Shown here in pieces: positions 25,688 through 34,433 of a stretch of DNA of 64,000 nucleotides. The stretch spans positions 620,001 through 684,000 of the forward strand of contig NZ_JAROCF010000001.1 of NCBI RefSeq assembly GCF_030433685.1. The letters are read 5' to 3'. This stretch comes from Leifsonia williamsii (GTDB lineage: Bacteria > Actinomycetota > Actinomycetes > Actinomycetales > Microbacteriaceae). The number at the start of each line of letters is the position of its first letter. The stretch's first letter is position 1. The translations under genes and the position numbers were made by a program. The notes beneath the pieces are model-generated. The model had not been told where the DNA came from, ran no database searches, and worked only from the letters and a program-made list of their open reading frames with translations.

Positions 25688-26206
25688 TCAGGCGGTCGCG
25701 GAGGACGCGGCCGGGGTGTCGGAGGTCGACGGCGTGTCCGGCGAAGATGGTGTGTCCGGCGTGTCCGGCGTCGGCGGCGTCTGGGCCGCCGGCACCACGC
25801 CGAGGATGGCGTCGAGGTTGATCTTCTTGTCCCCGACGGTGACGATGGGCACCGCGCCCGCGTACGACACGGACGACGCGACGCCGGTCTGCGTGTCCCC
25901 GTTGGCGTCGAGGTAGCTGACGGTGTGGCCGATCAGCGCGGCGGCGGCCGAGCGCATCTGCAGCGCGAAGGCCTCCTGGCTGGTGGTGTCCATGTTGGTG
26001 AGCTTCTCCATCACGGCCAGCTGGGTGGTCTGCGAGATCATCTGGTTGGTGTCCATCGGCGAGCTCGGGTCCTGGTTGCGCAGCTGGGTCACGAGCAGCT
26101 GCATGAACGCCTCGCTGTCGAGGGTCTGCTTGGGCACGCGGGTGGGCTGCGTGGTGTAGATCCCGGTGGCCCCGACCTTGTCGGTCCCGGTGACGGCGTC
26201 GACCAT
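25688..26206 (-). CDS. flgD: Flagellar hook-capping protein FlgD
   Basis: 172 aa. DSEAFMQLLVTQLRNQDPSS and MDTNQMISQTTQLAVMEKLT are the conserved N-terminal capping signature, followed by GHTVSYLDANGD. The usual C-terminal Ig-like domains are shortened, and the last 35 residues are a Thr/Pro/Asp/Ser repeat tail (TPDTPDTPSS). FlgD caps the growing hook and is exported before FlgE. 22 nt from fliK. Confidence 0.93.
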   Translation of the reverse strand: MVDAVTGTDKVGATGIYTTQPTRVPKQTLDSEAFMQLLVTQLRNQDPSSPMDTNQMISQTTQLAVMEKLTNMDTTSQEAFALQMRSAAAALIGHTVSYLDANGDTQTGVASSVSYAGAVPIVTVGDKKINLDAILGVVPAAQTPPTPDTPDTPSSPDTPSTSDTPAASSATA

Positions 26207-26228
26207 GGCGGCTCCCTTCTTGGTGGTG

Positions 26229-27620
26229 TCAGACGATCAGGTCGATGGAGTGGCCGGCGGCGCCGGGCACGGGGACGAGGGAGGCCGTGGCCGCGCGCTG
26301 CTCACGCCCGCGGGGAGCGTCCCCCTGCGGGTCGGTGGGAGCGTCGAAGCCGAAAGCGCGCCGCTCCTGCGCGTCCTGCTGCGGGCCCGGCTGGTTCTGC
26401 GACGACAGGTCGAGCGAGCCGCTGAGGCCGCTGCCGCTGAAGTCGCGGCGGAGGTCGGGAAGGATCGCGCGCAGAGCGTCCCGCCCCGCATCCGTGGGCG
26501 CGAACAGCTCGACGCGCACACCCTCCGCGCCGACGTGGGCTCGGACGGTCACCGGCCCCAGCGTGTCGGGCGTGACGTGCACGGTCATGACGTGCTCGCC
26601 ACGACCCGCCGTGGCCAGCGTGAACACCGGTCGCGCGAGCTGCGTGTCGAGCGTCGGGTGGGCCGTCTGCGACGGGGCGGCGGCCGGTGCGGCAGGAAGG
26701 GTGGGAGCAACGGGTGCGGTCGCCGCGGGAGGCTGCGGTGCGACCGCCGGGCCGGGCGCTACCGGCGCCGCCGCGGGCTGAGCGACGGTCGGCGACGGCT
26801 CGGCGCGAGGGCCGACCGGGGCCGCGTCGTCAGTGGATGCCGAGAGCGGCATATGCGACGGAGGATCCTGGCGTATCGATGAAGAGGCGGCAAGGACGGG
26901 CTCGGGCCGCGGGGCCGACAGAAGCTGCAAGCCGTCGTCACCTGCCGACGAAGGGAGGTCCGCCGCGACCTGCGAAGGGGCTCCCGCCTTGTCCTGACCG
27001 GCCTTGAGCGGCGGACGTGCGCCGGTAACCGGCACAGCCGGTTCTGCAACTGCGGCCACGACCGGTGGCGTGCTGGACATCTCGACGGGAGCCGCCTGCG
27101 CAGCGACGGAGGCCGCCTGCTGCTTAGGAGCGGACGCTGCATTCGGAGCCTGCATTCCGGGAGCGGCATGCGCGGGCGATACAGTCTGCACGACCGGCGC
27201 CGCATCCCCGACGACGGCAGTGCTCGCGGCGATCGCAGGCGCTGATGCCGACGCGGGGACGGCCGTCGGAGGAACCGCGGTCGGGTCCACCGGCGTGGGT
27301 ACCGCGAACGGCATACTCATGGCCGCAGCGGCGCTCGCGTCGGTCCCGGCCGTCGCGGTCGTGTCTCCCTCGCCGCCCTGATCGTCCGGCGCGCTGACCA
27401 CGCCCTGAGCCTCAGACTCGCCAGCGCCTGCACCGGCCGCACCACTCGCACCCGATCCACTGCCGTCACCCGGGCGCACGGCCTCCGTCGTCGCCCCCTC
27501 CAGCAGCGCGGCGAACGCGTCGCCGCCCCCGCTGCCCGAGCCGGGCTTCCCGGCCGCCGAGGCCCCGCCGGCCGGCGCACCGGTCGGAACGGGCGCCGCC
27601 GCCACAGCCGCGGGGCTCAC
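26229..27620 (-). CDS. fliK: Flagellar hook-length control protein FliK
   Basis: 463 aa from GTG 27620, overlapping the preceding stop (GTGA). Residues 1-320 are low-complexity Ala/Pro/Val, as expected for the molecular-ruler segment. The C-terminal domain (about 345-420: MTVHVTPDTLGPVTVRAHVG, VRVELFAPTDAGRDALRAIL) is the conserved Flg_hook domain that contacts FlhB to switch export. A polar tail of about 60 residues follows. The high repeat content makes exact length variable between strains. Confidence 0.88.
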   Translation of the reverse strand: MSPAAVAAAPVPTGAPAGGASAAGKPGSGSGGGDAFAALLEGATTEAVRPGDGSGSGASGAAGAGAGESEAQGVVSAPDDQGGEGDTTATAGTDASAAAAMSMPFAVPTPVDPTAVPPTAVPASASAPAIAASTAVVGDAAPVVQTVSPAHAAPGMQAPNAASAPKQQAASVAAQAAPVEMSSTPPVVAAVAEPAVPVTGARPPLKAGQDKAGAPSQVAADLPSSAGDDGLQLLSAPRPEPVLAASSSIRQDPPSHMPLSASTDDAAPVGPRAEPSPTVAQPAAAPVAPGPAVAPQPPAATAPVAPTLPAAPAAAPSQTAHPTLDTQLARPVFTLATAGRGEHVMTVHVTPDTLGPVTVRAHVGAEGVRVELFAPTDAGRDALRAILPDLRRDFSGSGLSGSLDLSSQNQPGPQQDAQERRAFGFDAPTDPQGDAPRGREQRAATASLVPVPGAAGHSIDLIV

Positions 27621-28339
27621 AGCGAGACTCCCGAGAACGACCCGCCGGAGAGCATCGACGAGAACAGGCTCCGCAGCGCGTCCGCCTGCGCGGTCGAAAC
27701 GGACGCGGTGCCCGTCGCGGACGCTGCGGGCGCCGCCGCCTGCGGTACCAGCCGCCGGATGGTCACGATGTCGGAGTCGTCCATCCACGCATCCACCAGG
27801 CTCACGTTCCGCCCCTCGCTGGGTGCGTGGATGACCTTGCCGTCGCCCGCGTAGATCACGATGTGCTCGCCGCCGTTCGTCACGATCAGGTCGCCCGGCT
27901 GGGCCTGCGCGATCGACGGCACCTCCGTGCCGACGGTCGACTGGCCCGAGACGAGTCGCGGAACGTCGATGCCGAGGTCCTTGTAGACACGCTGCACCAG
28001 GCCGGAGCAGTCGATACCGGCGGAGGTCGTGCCGCCGAACACGTACGGCACGCCGAGGTACTTCTTGGCGTCCGCGACGACATCCTCCCCGGTGACGCCG
28101 CCCGCCGACGGTGCGGCGCCCGCGCCGGTGACCGACGACGATCCCAGCGCCTGCGTGAGCACGTCTGCGAAGTCCGTCGCCGACGCCGCGGCACTTGCAC
28201 CCACCGAGGCCGAGCCCGCACTCGCCCCAGAGACCGCGGCCGCGCGCCCCGCAGCGCCCGTCGCCCCGGTCGCACCGTCGAGCTGCGCGATGGTCGCCTG
28301 GATCTGCGCGATGCGCCCGATCGCCTCCGTCATCGTCAT
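27617..28339 (-). CDS. NlpC/P60 peptidoglycan hydrolase in flagellar operon
   Basis: 240 aa. N-terminal 80 residues: a helix (MTEAIGRIAQIQATIAQLDG) and an Ala/Ser linker. The C-terminal NlpC/P60 domain (about 105-215) has VVADAKKYLGVPYVFGG, catalytic Cys in IDCSGLVQRVYKDLG, His in NGGEHIVIYAGDG and third residue His in KVIHAPSEG. It probably cuts peptidoglycan so the rod or hook can pass the wall, replacing FlgJ-type muramidase. There is no Sec signal, so export through the flagellar apparatus is plausible. Overlaps fliJ and fliK. Confidence 0.88.
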   Translation of the reverse strand: MTMTEAIGRIAQIQATIAQLDGATGATGAAGRAAAVSGASAGSASVGASAAASATDFADVLTQALGSSSVTGAGAAPSAGGVTGEDVVADAKKYLGVPYVFGGTTSAGIDCSGLVQRVYKDLGIDVPRLVSGQSTVGTEVPSIAQAQPGDLIVTNGGEHIVIYAGDGKVIHAPSEGRNVSLVDAWMDDSDIVTIRRLVPQAAAPAASATGTASVSTAQADALRSLFSSMLSGGSFSGVSL

Positions 28340-28800
28340 GAGTCCGCCCCTCCCGAAGCCCGTCCCGAAGCCCGTCCCGCGGTCCGCTCGCGCAGCCATG
28401 CGCCTGTCGCGACCTCGTCCACGGCGGCCTGCTCGGCCAGCAGGTCGCCCGCGGCGACCTCTGCCACGTGGCGTGCCTCCAGCTTCTCCAGTCCGACCGC
28501 GCGCTTCTTCGCCTCCGTGAAGGCGGCCTGCGCCTCCGCTGTCTGCGCCTCGGCCTGCGCACTGAGCGCCGTCAGGTCCGAGAGCATGCTGCGACTGGCG
28601 GCCCGTGCCGCCGCCAGCGCGAACATCGTGCTCGCGTCGGTGGCGTCGGCGGGCACCGCGTGCAGCTCCGCGATGGCGCGCGCCTGCCGGTCGGCAGCGG
28701 CGCGGCGGAACGCGTTGGCGGCCGCGAGGTCACTCGCCGCGTGCTCCTTCTCGATCTGCCGCAGCCGCAGCAGCCCCGAGAGTGCGAACGCCCGTGCCAT
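28336..28800 (-). CDS. fliJ: Flagellar export chaperone FliJ
   Basis: 154 aa, almost entirely alpha-helical with heptad patterns (FALSGLLRLRQIEKEHAASD through EAQAAFTEAKKRAVGLEKLE). FliJ is the coiled-coil stalk of the FliI-FliH ATPase complex. Sequence conservation is low, so the call rests on coiled coil, length and position right after fliI, with start and stop overlapping its neighbours. Confidence 0.82.
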   Translation of the reverse strand: MARAFALSGLLRLRQIEKEHAASDLAAANAFRRAAADRQARAIAELHAVPADATDASTMFALAAARAASRSMLSDLTALSAQAEAQTAEAQAAFTEAKKRAVGLEKLEARHVAEVAAGDLLAEQAAVDEVATGAWLRERTAGRASGRASGGADS

Positions 28801-30164
28801 CAGACCCCTCCCGTCGCCCGGCCGACGCCGAGCAGCCCGACCAGGGCGCTCAGCCGCGCCCACGACTCGGCGGCCGGGGCCGGCTCGCCGATGCCCTGCC
28901 GCAGGAACCCGTCGATGGCGTCCTCGTGGGCCACCGCCGCGTCCACCTTGGGGTTCGTCCCCGGCTTGTACGCGCCGACGTCGAGCAGGTCCTGCGCGCC
29001 GACCTTGGCGGCGAGGATGCTGCGCAGCGCGGTCGCCGCCGCCTTCTGCTCCGGCGTGGTCACCCGCGACGCGAGCCGCGACACCGAGCCGAGCACGTCG
29101 ACGGACGGGAAGTGCCCGACCACGGAGAGCCGCCGATCGAGCACCACGTGCCCGTCCAGGATGCTGCGCGCGGAGTCGGCGATCGGCTCGTTGTGGTCGT
29201 CCCCGTCCACGAGCACCGTGTAGAGACCGGTGATGGAGCCGCGCTCGCCCGTGCCCGCGCGCTCCAGCAGCTGCGCCAGCAGCGAGAACGTCGACGGCGG
29301 ATAGCCGCGGGTCGCGGGAGGCTCGCCCGCCGAGAGCCCGATCTCGCGCTGCGCCATGGCCACGCGGGTGAGCGAGTCCATCATCAGCACGACGTCCGCG
29401 CCCTCGTCGCGGAACGACTCCGCGATCCTCGTCGCCGCGAAGGCCGCACGAAGGCGCATCACGGCGGGCTCGTCCGAGGTGGCCACGACGACGATCGACC
29501 GCGCGAGACCGGCAGGCCCGAGGTCGTCCTCGAGGAACTCGCGCACCTCGCGCCCGCGCTCCCCCACCAGCGCGATCACCGAGACGTCGGCCTCGGTGCC
29601 GCGGGCGATCATCGACAGCAGCGACGACTTGCCGACGCCCGACCCGGCGAACAGGCCGAGGCGCTGTCCCCGCCCGACGGCCGTCATCGTGTCGAGCACA
29701 CGCACGCCCAGTCCGAGCGGCTGCAGGATGCGCGCGCGGCGCATGGCATCCGGCGCGCGGTTGTCGAGCGGCACGAACCCGTCCGGCTCGATCGGGCCGC
29801 GGCCGTCGACCGGCCGCCCGAGCGCGTCGATCACGCGGCCGAGCAGTCCGCGCCCGGTCGGCACCAGCAGCGGCGAGCGCACGGCACGCACCGGGTCTCC
29901 GGCCGCGACGCCGGTCAGTCTGCCGTAGGGCATGACGCGGACGGTGGAGGCCGTGGTCGCCACGACCTCCGCGTGGACCCCCGGCCGCTCCCCGATGACC
30001 ACGAGGTCGCCGATCGCCGCCGGCACGCCCTCGATCTCGGCGCCGAGCCCGACGACGGCCGTCACGCGGCCGACGCGCTCGACGGCGGCTGCGCGCAGGG
30101 CACCGTCCCAGCGGGGGATGCGCGACGCGGCCTCCATGAGATCAGTGCTCAGGGCCGCGGTCAC
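28800..30164 (-). CDS. fliI: Flagellum-specific ATPase FliI
   Basis: 454 aa. Walker A GSGVGKS at 174-180 (LGLFAGSGVGKSSLLSMIAR), Walker B DVVLMMDSLTRVAMAQREIG, and the FliI signature YPPSTFSLLAQLLERAG. The GTG start at 30164 overlaps the fliH stop and follows GAAGGAGG. FliI energises substrate unfolding and delivery at the base of the export gate. Normal length, no anomalies. Confidence 0.97.
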   Translation of the reverse strand: MTAALSTDLMEAASRIPRWDGALRAAAVERVGRVTAVVGLGAEIEGVPAAIGDLVVIGERPGVHAEVVATTASTVRVMPYGRLTGVAAGDPVRAVRSPLLVPTGRGLLGRVIDALGRPVDGRGPIEPDGFVPLDNRAPDAMRRARILQPLGLGVRVLDTMTAVGRGQRLGLFAGSGVGKSSLLSMIARGTEADVSVIALVGERGREVREFLEDDLGPAGLARSIVVVATSDEPAVMRLRAAFAATRIAESFRDEGADVVLMMDSLTRVAMAQREIGLSAGEPPATRGYPPSTFSLLAQLLERAGTGERGSITGLYTVLVDGDDHNEPIADSARSILDGHVVLDRRLSVVGHFPSVDVLGSVSRLASRVTTPEQKAAATALRSILAAKVGAQDLLDVGAYKPGTNPKVDAAVAHEDAIDGFLRQGIGEPAPAAESWARLSALVGLLGVGRATGGV

Positions 30165-30763
30165 GACAGTGCCTCCTTCGCCCGTTCCAGCGCCGCGCCG
30201 ATGCGCGCGTCGAGCCAGCCGTCCGGCAGGTCGCCGGTCGCGTCGCCCGGGGCGAGCGCCGGGTCGGGCACCAGGTGCACGCCCAGCTCCTCCCCCGCCA
30301 GAGCGGCGACATCCGCGGGGTGCATGCGCACCGTCGCGACGATGCCCGCCCGGCCGTCGGCGGCCGCCGCGTCGAGCACCCGCACGACCGCCGCCCGCGC
30401 CGCCGCCACGCGGTCCTCGAGCGCGACGCCGACCACCGCAGTGGCGAGCTCGAAAGCAGCTGCGATCAGCGTCTCCTCCGCGTCCGCCAGCACCGGGACG
30501 GTCGCCTCGCCGACCTCCACGGCGGCCGCGCGCAGGGCCCGGAGGAGCTGTGCGACCCGCTGCTCGGCCGCCTCGGCCTCCCGTGCACGCCGCTCCTCCG
30601 CCCGCGCCAGCCATGCGGCCTGCTCGTCGGCCGCCACTCGCAGGCCCTCCGCATACCCGGCGGCGAAACCGCGCGCCCGCGCGGCCTCCAGGGCGGCGTG
30701 CTCCTGCTCCGTCTCGGCGAGCACCGGGACGGTCAGCGGCGAGAAGACGACGTCATTCGACAT
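30161..30763 (-). CDS. fliH: Flagellar export ATPase regulator FliH
   Basis: 200 aa. The N-terminus FSPLTVPVLAE is followed by ARARGFAAGYAEGLRVAADE, the A/G-x-x-x-G repeats typical of FliH, then a long coiled coil and a C-terminal domain (VRMHPADVAALAGEELGVHL) that binds FliI. Overlaps fliG by 11 nt at its start and fliI at its end. Confidence 0.9.
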   Translation of the reverse strand: MSNDVVFSPLTVPVLAETEQEHAALEAARARGFAAGYAEGLRVAADEQAAWLARAEERRAREAEAAEQRVAQLLRALRAAAVEVGEATVPVLADAEETLIAAAFELATAVVGVALEDRVAAARAAVVRVLDAAAADGRAGIVATVRMHPADVAALAGEELGVHLVPDPALAPGDATGDLPDGWLDARIGAALERAKEALS

Positions 30764-31778
30764 ACGCGTCCTCGTCCCCGCGCTGCACGGTGATCGCGCC
30801 CGTGGCCTCCAGGTCGCGGATCGCGCGCACGATCGCCGCGCGGGCGTCCTCGACCTGCGACATCCGCACCGGGCCGAGGAGGCGGACCTCGTCGGCGAGC
30901 ACCTCGCGGTTGCGCTCCGACAGGTTGTCCACGATGACCTGCTCGACGGACGACGGCGCGCCCTTCATCGCCACGGCGAGCACGGCCGCGTCGACGCCGC
31001 GCAGCACCTGCTGCACGTCGCGCGCCTCCAGCCGGACGATGTCCTCGAAGGTCAGCATGCGCGAGCGCACCTCGTCCGCGAGCTCGGGGTCACGGCGCTC
31101 CAGCGCCTCCAGCAGCGCCTTCTCGGTGGCGGCGTCGGCACGGTTGATGATCTCGACGAGCGGCTGCACGCCTCCCACCGAATCCGTGGAGGTGCGCGCC
31201 GCGACGACCGCGCCGGCCCGCTGCTTGAGGGTGTCGGCCACGACCCGGACCGCGTCGGGGCTCGGCGACCCCATCGTGGCGATGGCGTGCGCGACCTCGG
31301 TCCGCGTCTCCTCGTCCAGCCCGCTCAGGATGCGCGAGGCGTGGTCGGCGCGGAGATGCGCGAGCACGAGCGCGCTGGTCTGCGGCAGCTCGCCCGCGAG
31401 GAGCATCTGCACCTGCGACGGCTCGACGGTGTCGAGGAACTCGAACTGCTTGCCCGCCATGCTCGACGCGACGCGGTTCAGCACGCCGGTGGCGCGCTCG
31501 GCGCCGAACGACGCCTCCAGCAGGCCGACGGCGATGTCTCGGCCGCCCCGCGCGCCCACGGTCCCGCGGGTCGCCAGGTCGTGGAACTCGCCCAGCGCCT
31601 TCTCGGCGACGCTCGGGTCGACACGGCGCAGCCGGAGGATCTCGGCCGTGATCTCGTCGGCCTCCTCGTCCGAGAACTGCTTCATCACCTGGGCCGCGCG
31701 CTGCTGGTCCATGTTCATCAGCACGATCGCGACCTTCTGCGGGCCGCTGAGCTGGCTCTGGTTGCGGACGTCGGTCAT
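30753..31778 (-). CDS. fliG: Flagellar motor switch protein FliG
   Basis: 341 aa. Three FliG domains: N-terminal (SGPQKVAIVLMNMDQQRAAQ), middle with PLVEIINRADAATEKALLEAL and EHPQ-like surface, and C-terminal torque domain (MLTFEDIVRLEARDVQQVLR, SERNREVLADEVRLLGPVRM with the charged residues that meet MotA). It attaches the C-ring to the FliF MS ring. Stop overlaps fliH; start overlaps the fliF stop. Confidence 0.97.
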   Translation of the reverse strand: MTDVRNQSQLSGPQKVAIVLMNMDQQRAAQVMKQFSDEEADEITAEILRLRRVDPSVAEKALGEFHDLATRGTVGARGGRDIAVGLLEASFGAERATGVLNRVASSMAGKQFEFLDTVEPSQVQMLLAGELPQTSALVLAHLRADHASRILSGLDEETRTEVAHAIATMGSPSPDAVRVVADTLKQRAGAVVAARTSTDSVGGVQPLVEIINRADAATEKALLEALERRDPELADEVRSRMLTFEDIVRLEARDVQQVLRGVDAAVLAVAMKGAPSSVEQVIVDNLSERNREVLADEVRLLGPVRMSQVEDARAAIVRAIRDLEATGAITVQRGDEDAYVE

Positions 31779-33379
31779 ACGCCGGCCCTGTCATCCATGA
31801 GGCTGCGCAGGAACTCGGCGGTGCGCTGCGGGTCGCGCTCTGCAAGCGCCTCGATCTCGGCGCGGCGGCGGTCGGCCTCCACCTCGGGGGCGGTCGGGTC
31901 GGGCACCGGGTCGAGCTGCATGGGCACGGTCGGCGGAGCCGGCTGCTCGAGCGCCATCGGGAAGGCTGCGGCGTCGAGCTGGAGGGTCTGCGCCGCCTCC
32001 GCCTCGAGCGCGGCCTGCTCGGCGGCGCGGCGACGGCTGCGCCGGTACAGGACGAAGGCGATGATCGCCGCCGCCAGGACGGCCGCCGCGATGACCGAGG
32101 TGCGGATGATGCCGGTCAGCTGGTCGGCCGCCGCGGCGTCGCGCGCCTCCTGCAGCGCCTTGGCGGCCTCCTTCGCCCCCGCCGTGCTGAAGGGAACCAT
32201 GGCGACCGTGACCGCGTCGCCGCGCGCCGTGTCGATGCCGGCGGCGTTGGTCACCAGGTTGCGGATCTCGTTCGCGCTCACGCCGACCGCGTCGGAGTTG
32301 AGCGCGACCGAGACGGTCTGCCGGGTGACGGCGCCGGCCGGGATGGTGCGCTGCTCGGTCACCTTGTCGACCGCGTTGTCCTTGGTCGTCGACGACGAGC
32401 TGAAGCTGCCGTTGCCGTTCGTGCCGTTCGGCACCGCGATGTTGTCCGGCCCGAGCACGCCCGCGGCGCCACCGCCGCCGGTCCCGGTGTAGGTCTCGGA
32501 CTGCGTCGACTCGCTCAGCGACGGCGCGTTCTCGGGGGTCGTGAACGACTCCTCGGTGCGCTGCGCCGACTCCGAGCTCACGTCGGCGGCCACGGCGACC
32601 GTGGCGTTGCCGGGGCCCACGACCTTGTCGAGCATCTGCTGCACGGCGTTCTTCACGCGCGACTCGTAGTCGGACGCCTGCTTGTCCGCTCCCCCGGTCG
32701 CGCCGGAGCCGACCGCGCTGAGCACGGTGCCGTCGGCGTCGACCACGGCGACGTCGGTCGGCTTCATGCCGGTGACGGCCGCGCTGGTGAGGTGCACGAT
32801 CGCCTGCACCTGGTCGTTGCTGAGCGAGACGCCGTTCTGCGTCTCGACGAAGACGGAAGCGGTCGGGTCCTTCTTCTCCTCCGAGAACACCGTCTCCTCG
32901 GGGATCGCGAGGCGGACCGACGCGGTCTTGACGCCCTTCATCGCGCCGATGGTGCTGGCGAGCTCGCCCTCCATCGCCCGCTTGTAGGTGACGGACTGCT
33001 GGAACTCCGAGGAGGTGACGCCCATCTTGTCGAGCAGCGAGTACCCGTCGGTGGTGGTGGACGTCGGCAGGCCGGCGGACGCCGCCTTCAGCCGCTCGTC
33101 ATACACCTTCTGCTGCGGCACGAGGATGGTCGCGCCGCCGTCGGTCAGCTCGTACGGCACGCCGTCGGTGCGCAGCTGGTCCACGATCGCCGACGCGTCG
33201 GACGCCTGGAGGCCCGAGAACAGCGGCGTGTACGAGGGCTGGGACGCCCACATGGCGAGCCCGGTCACGCCGAGCGCCACCACGGCCACGCCGATGATCG
33301 CGATCACGCGCTGCGCGATCGAGAACCCGCGGATCGTGTCGCCGAGCCGACGGAAGAAGCTCGTCACCTGCTGGGGCAT
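31775..33379 (-). CDS. fliF: Flagellar MS-ring protein FliF
   Basis: 534 aa. TM1 (VIAIIGVAVVALGVTGLAMW) precedes the ring-building domain (YTPLFSGLQASDASAIVDQL, YSLLDKMGVTSSEFQQSVTYKRAMEGEL) and a Ser/Gly/Thr-rich periplasmic loop. TM2 (TSVIAAAVLAAAIIAFVLY) leads to a cytoplasmic tail whose last residues (ALAERDPQRTAEFLRSLM) bind FliG. ATG overlaps the fliE stop. Confidence 0.97.
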   Translation of the reverse strand: MPQQVTSFFRRLGDTIRGFSIAQRVIAIIGVAVVALGVTGLAMWASQPSYTPLFSGLQASDASAIVDQLRTDGVPYELTDGGATILVPQQKVYDERLKAASAGLPTSTTTDGYSLLDKMGVTSSEFQQSVTYKRAMEGELASTIGAMKGVKTASVRLAIPEETVFSEEKKDPTASVFVETQNGVSLSNDQVQAIVHLTSAAVTGMKPTDVAVVDADGTVLSAVGSGATGGADKQASDYESRVKNAVQQMLDKVVGPGNATVAVAADVSSESAQRTEESFTTPENAPSLSESTQSETYTGTGGGGAAGVLGPDNIAVPNGTNGNGSFSSSSTTKDNAVDKVTEQRTIPAGAVTRQTVSVALNSDAVGVSANEIRNLVTNAAGIDTARGDAVTVAMVPFSTAGAKEAAKALQEARDAAAADQLTGIIRTSVIAAAVLAAAIIAFVLYRRSRRRAAEQAALEAEAAQTLQLDAAAFPMALEQPAPPTVPMQLDPVPDPTAPEVEADRRRAEIEALAERDPQRTAEFLRSLMDDRAGV

Positions 33380-33687
33380 CAGGCCTGCATCCGCATGATC
33401 TCGTTGAACGCGTCGACGGCCTTGTTGCGCACGCCGGCGACGAGCTCGAGGGTGACCTGGGCCCGGGTGGAGGCGAGGGTCGCCTGGTGGATGTCATCCA
33501 GGTTCCCCGTGACGGCCTGGATCGCCAGCGCATCCTTCTGGCCCTGGAGCTGCTGGAGGTTGTCGATCGCGCCCGTGAGCGCGTCGCCGAAGCCCGCTCC
33601 CCCGCTCCCGGACACGCCGGAGGCCCCTGAGAGCGCGGAGGTGGTCGCGTCGATGCCGCCGACGCCGCCGATCGCCGGAATGGGCAT
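33379..33687 (-). CDS. fliE: Flagellar hook-basal body protein FliE
   Basis: 102 aa. GFGDALTGAIDNLQQLQGQK and the C-terminal TLASTRAQVTLELVAGVRNK, AVDAFNEIMRMQ are the conserved FliE segments. FliE joins the MS ring to the rod. The N-terminal 35 residues are Gly/Ser-rich. Start overlaps the flgC stop and the stop overlaps fliF. Confidence 0.94.
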   Translation of the reverse strand: MPIPAIGGVGGIDATTSALSGASGVSGSGGAGFGDALTGAIDNLQQLQGQKDALAIQAVTGNLDDIHQATLASTRAQVTLELVAGVRNKAVDAFNEIMRMQA

Positions 33688-34079
33688 CAGTTCCTCCCGA
33701 TCTCGAGCGCGGCCTGGTAGGTCTCCTTGGCGCGGTCGACCACCGAGGCGTTGGCCTGGTAGCCGCGCTGCGCCATGATCAGGGCGCCCATCTGCTCCGA
33801 CATGTCGATGTCGGGGTAGCGCACGTAGCCCTTGTCGTCGGCGAGGGGGTTGTCGGGCTCGTAGACCATCCGGCCCTCCGCGCTGCCGTACTCGGCGCCC
33901 GCGACGTACGCGCCTGAGACGCCGGCGCCCTCCTGCGCCACGACGTAGCGCGCCTGGAAGGCGGCGCCGTCGGTGGGCTTCGCGGTGTTGATGTTGGCGA
34001 GGTTGTCCGAGACGGCGTCCAGCCACTTGCGGTGCAGGGTGAGCCCCGTGCCCGCGATCCCGATCGCATCGAACGTCAT
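33687..34079 (-). CDS. flgC: Flagellar rod protein FlgC
   Basis: 130 aa. N-terminus FDAIGIAGTGLTLHRKWLDA and VSDNLANINT, then KGYVRYPDIDMSEQMGALIM and RGYQANASVVDRAKETYQAA at the C-terminus: the rod/hook family coiled-coil pair of a proximal rod protein. Exported without cleavage and built onto FliE/FlgB. 12 nt from flgB. Confidence 0.96.
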   Translation of the reverse strand: MTFDAIGIAGTGLTLHRKWLDAVSDNLANINTAKPTDGAAFQARYVVAQEGAGVSGAYVAGAEYGSAEGRMVYEPDNPLADDKGYVRYPDIDMSEQMGALIMAQRGYQANASVVDRAKETYQAALEIGRN

Positions 34080-34091
34080 GATCGTCTCCTG

Positions 34092-34433
34092 CTAGTTGGT
34101 CTTCAGGGCGGCGCGGATCGCCGAGAACTGGCCGCCGGCCGCCTGGGAGGCGAACTGGAAGCGCAGCACGGTGTCGATGTTCGAGAGGGTCTCGGTGTCG
34201 AGGTTCACGTTGTTGCCGTCGAGGCGCGTCGGCTCCAGCGAGCGCTGCGTCGTCGCGGTGGTGCGTCCGTCGCCCTGGGCGACGGACGCGGCGAGCGCGT
34301 CCTCGAACGACACCCGTTCGGCGGTGTAGCCGGGGGTGTTGACGTTCGCGATGTTGTTGGCGATCGCACGCTGACGAGCGGCGAGGCCGTCGAGGGCGCT
34401 CGCGAGGGCGGCGCCGGTCACGGATTCGAGCAC
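34092..34433 (-). CDS. flgB: Flagellar rod protein FlgB
   Basis: 113 aa. ALDGLAARQRAIANNIANVNTPGYTAERVS-type N-terminal signature and a C-terminal helix (IDTVLRFQFASQAAGGQFSA). GTG 34433 has GGAG 9 nt upstream and a leader of about 65 nt from the sigma-28-type promoter. First gene of the 12-gene flgB-to-flgE operon covering rod, MS ring, switch, export ATPase, hook cap and hook. Confidence 0.95.
   Translation of the reverse strand: MLESVTGAALASALDGLAARQRAIANNIANVNTPGYTAERVSFEDALAASVAQGDGRTTATTQRSLEPTRLDGNNVNLDTETLSNIDTVLRFQFASQAAGGQFSAIRAALKTN

Noticed and set aside
27300..27560. Low-complexity region as a repeat element
   Set aside because: It is the Ala/Pro ruler segment of FliK in an open frame.
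28605..32492. 1295-codon plus-strand open frame opposite fliJ-fliF
   Set aside because: Antisense shadow of GC-rich flagellar genes; Arg/Ala/Gln-rich low-complexity translation, no domain, no ribosome site.
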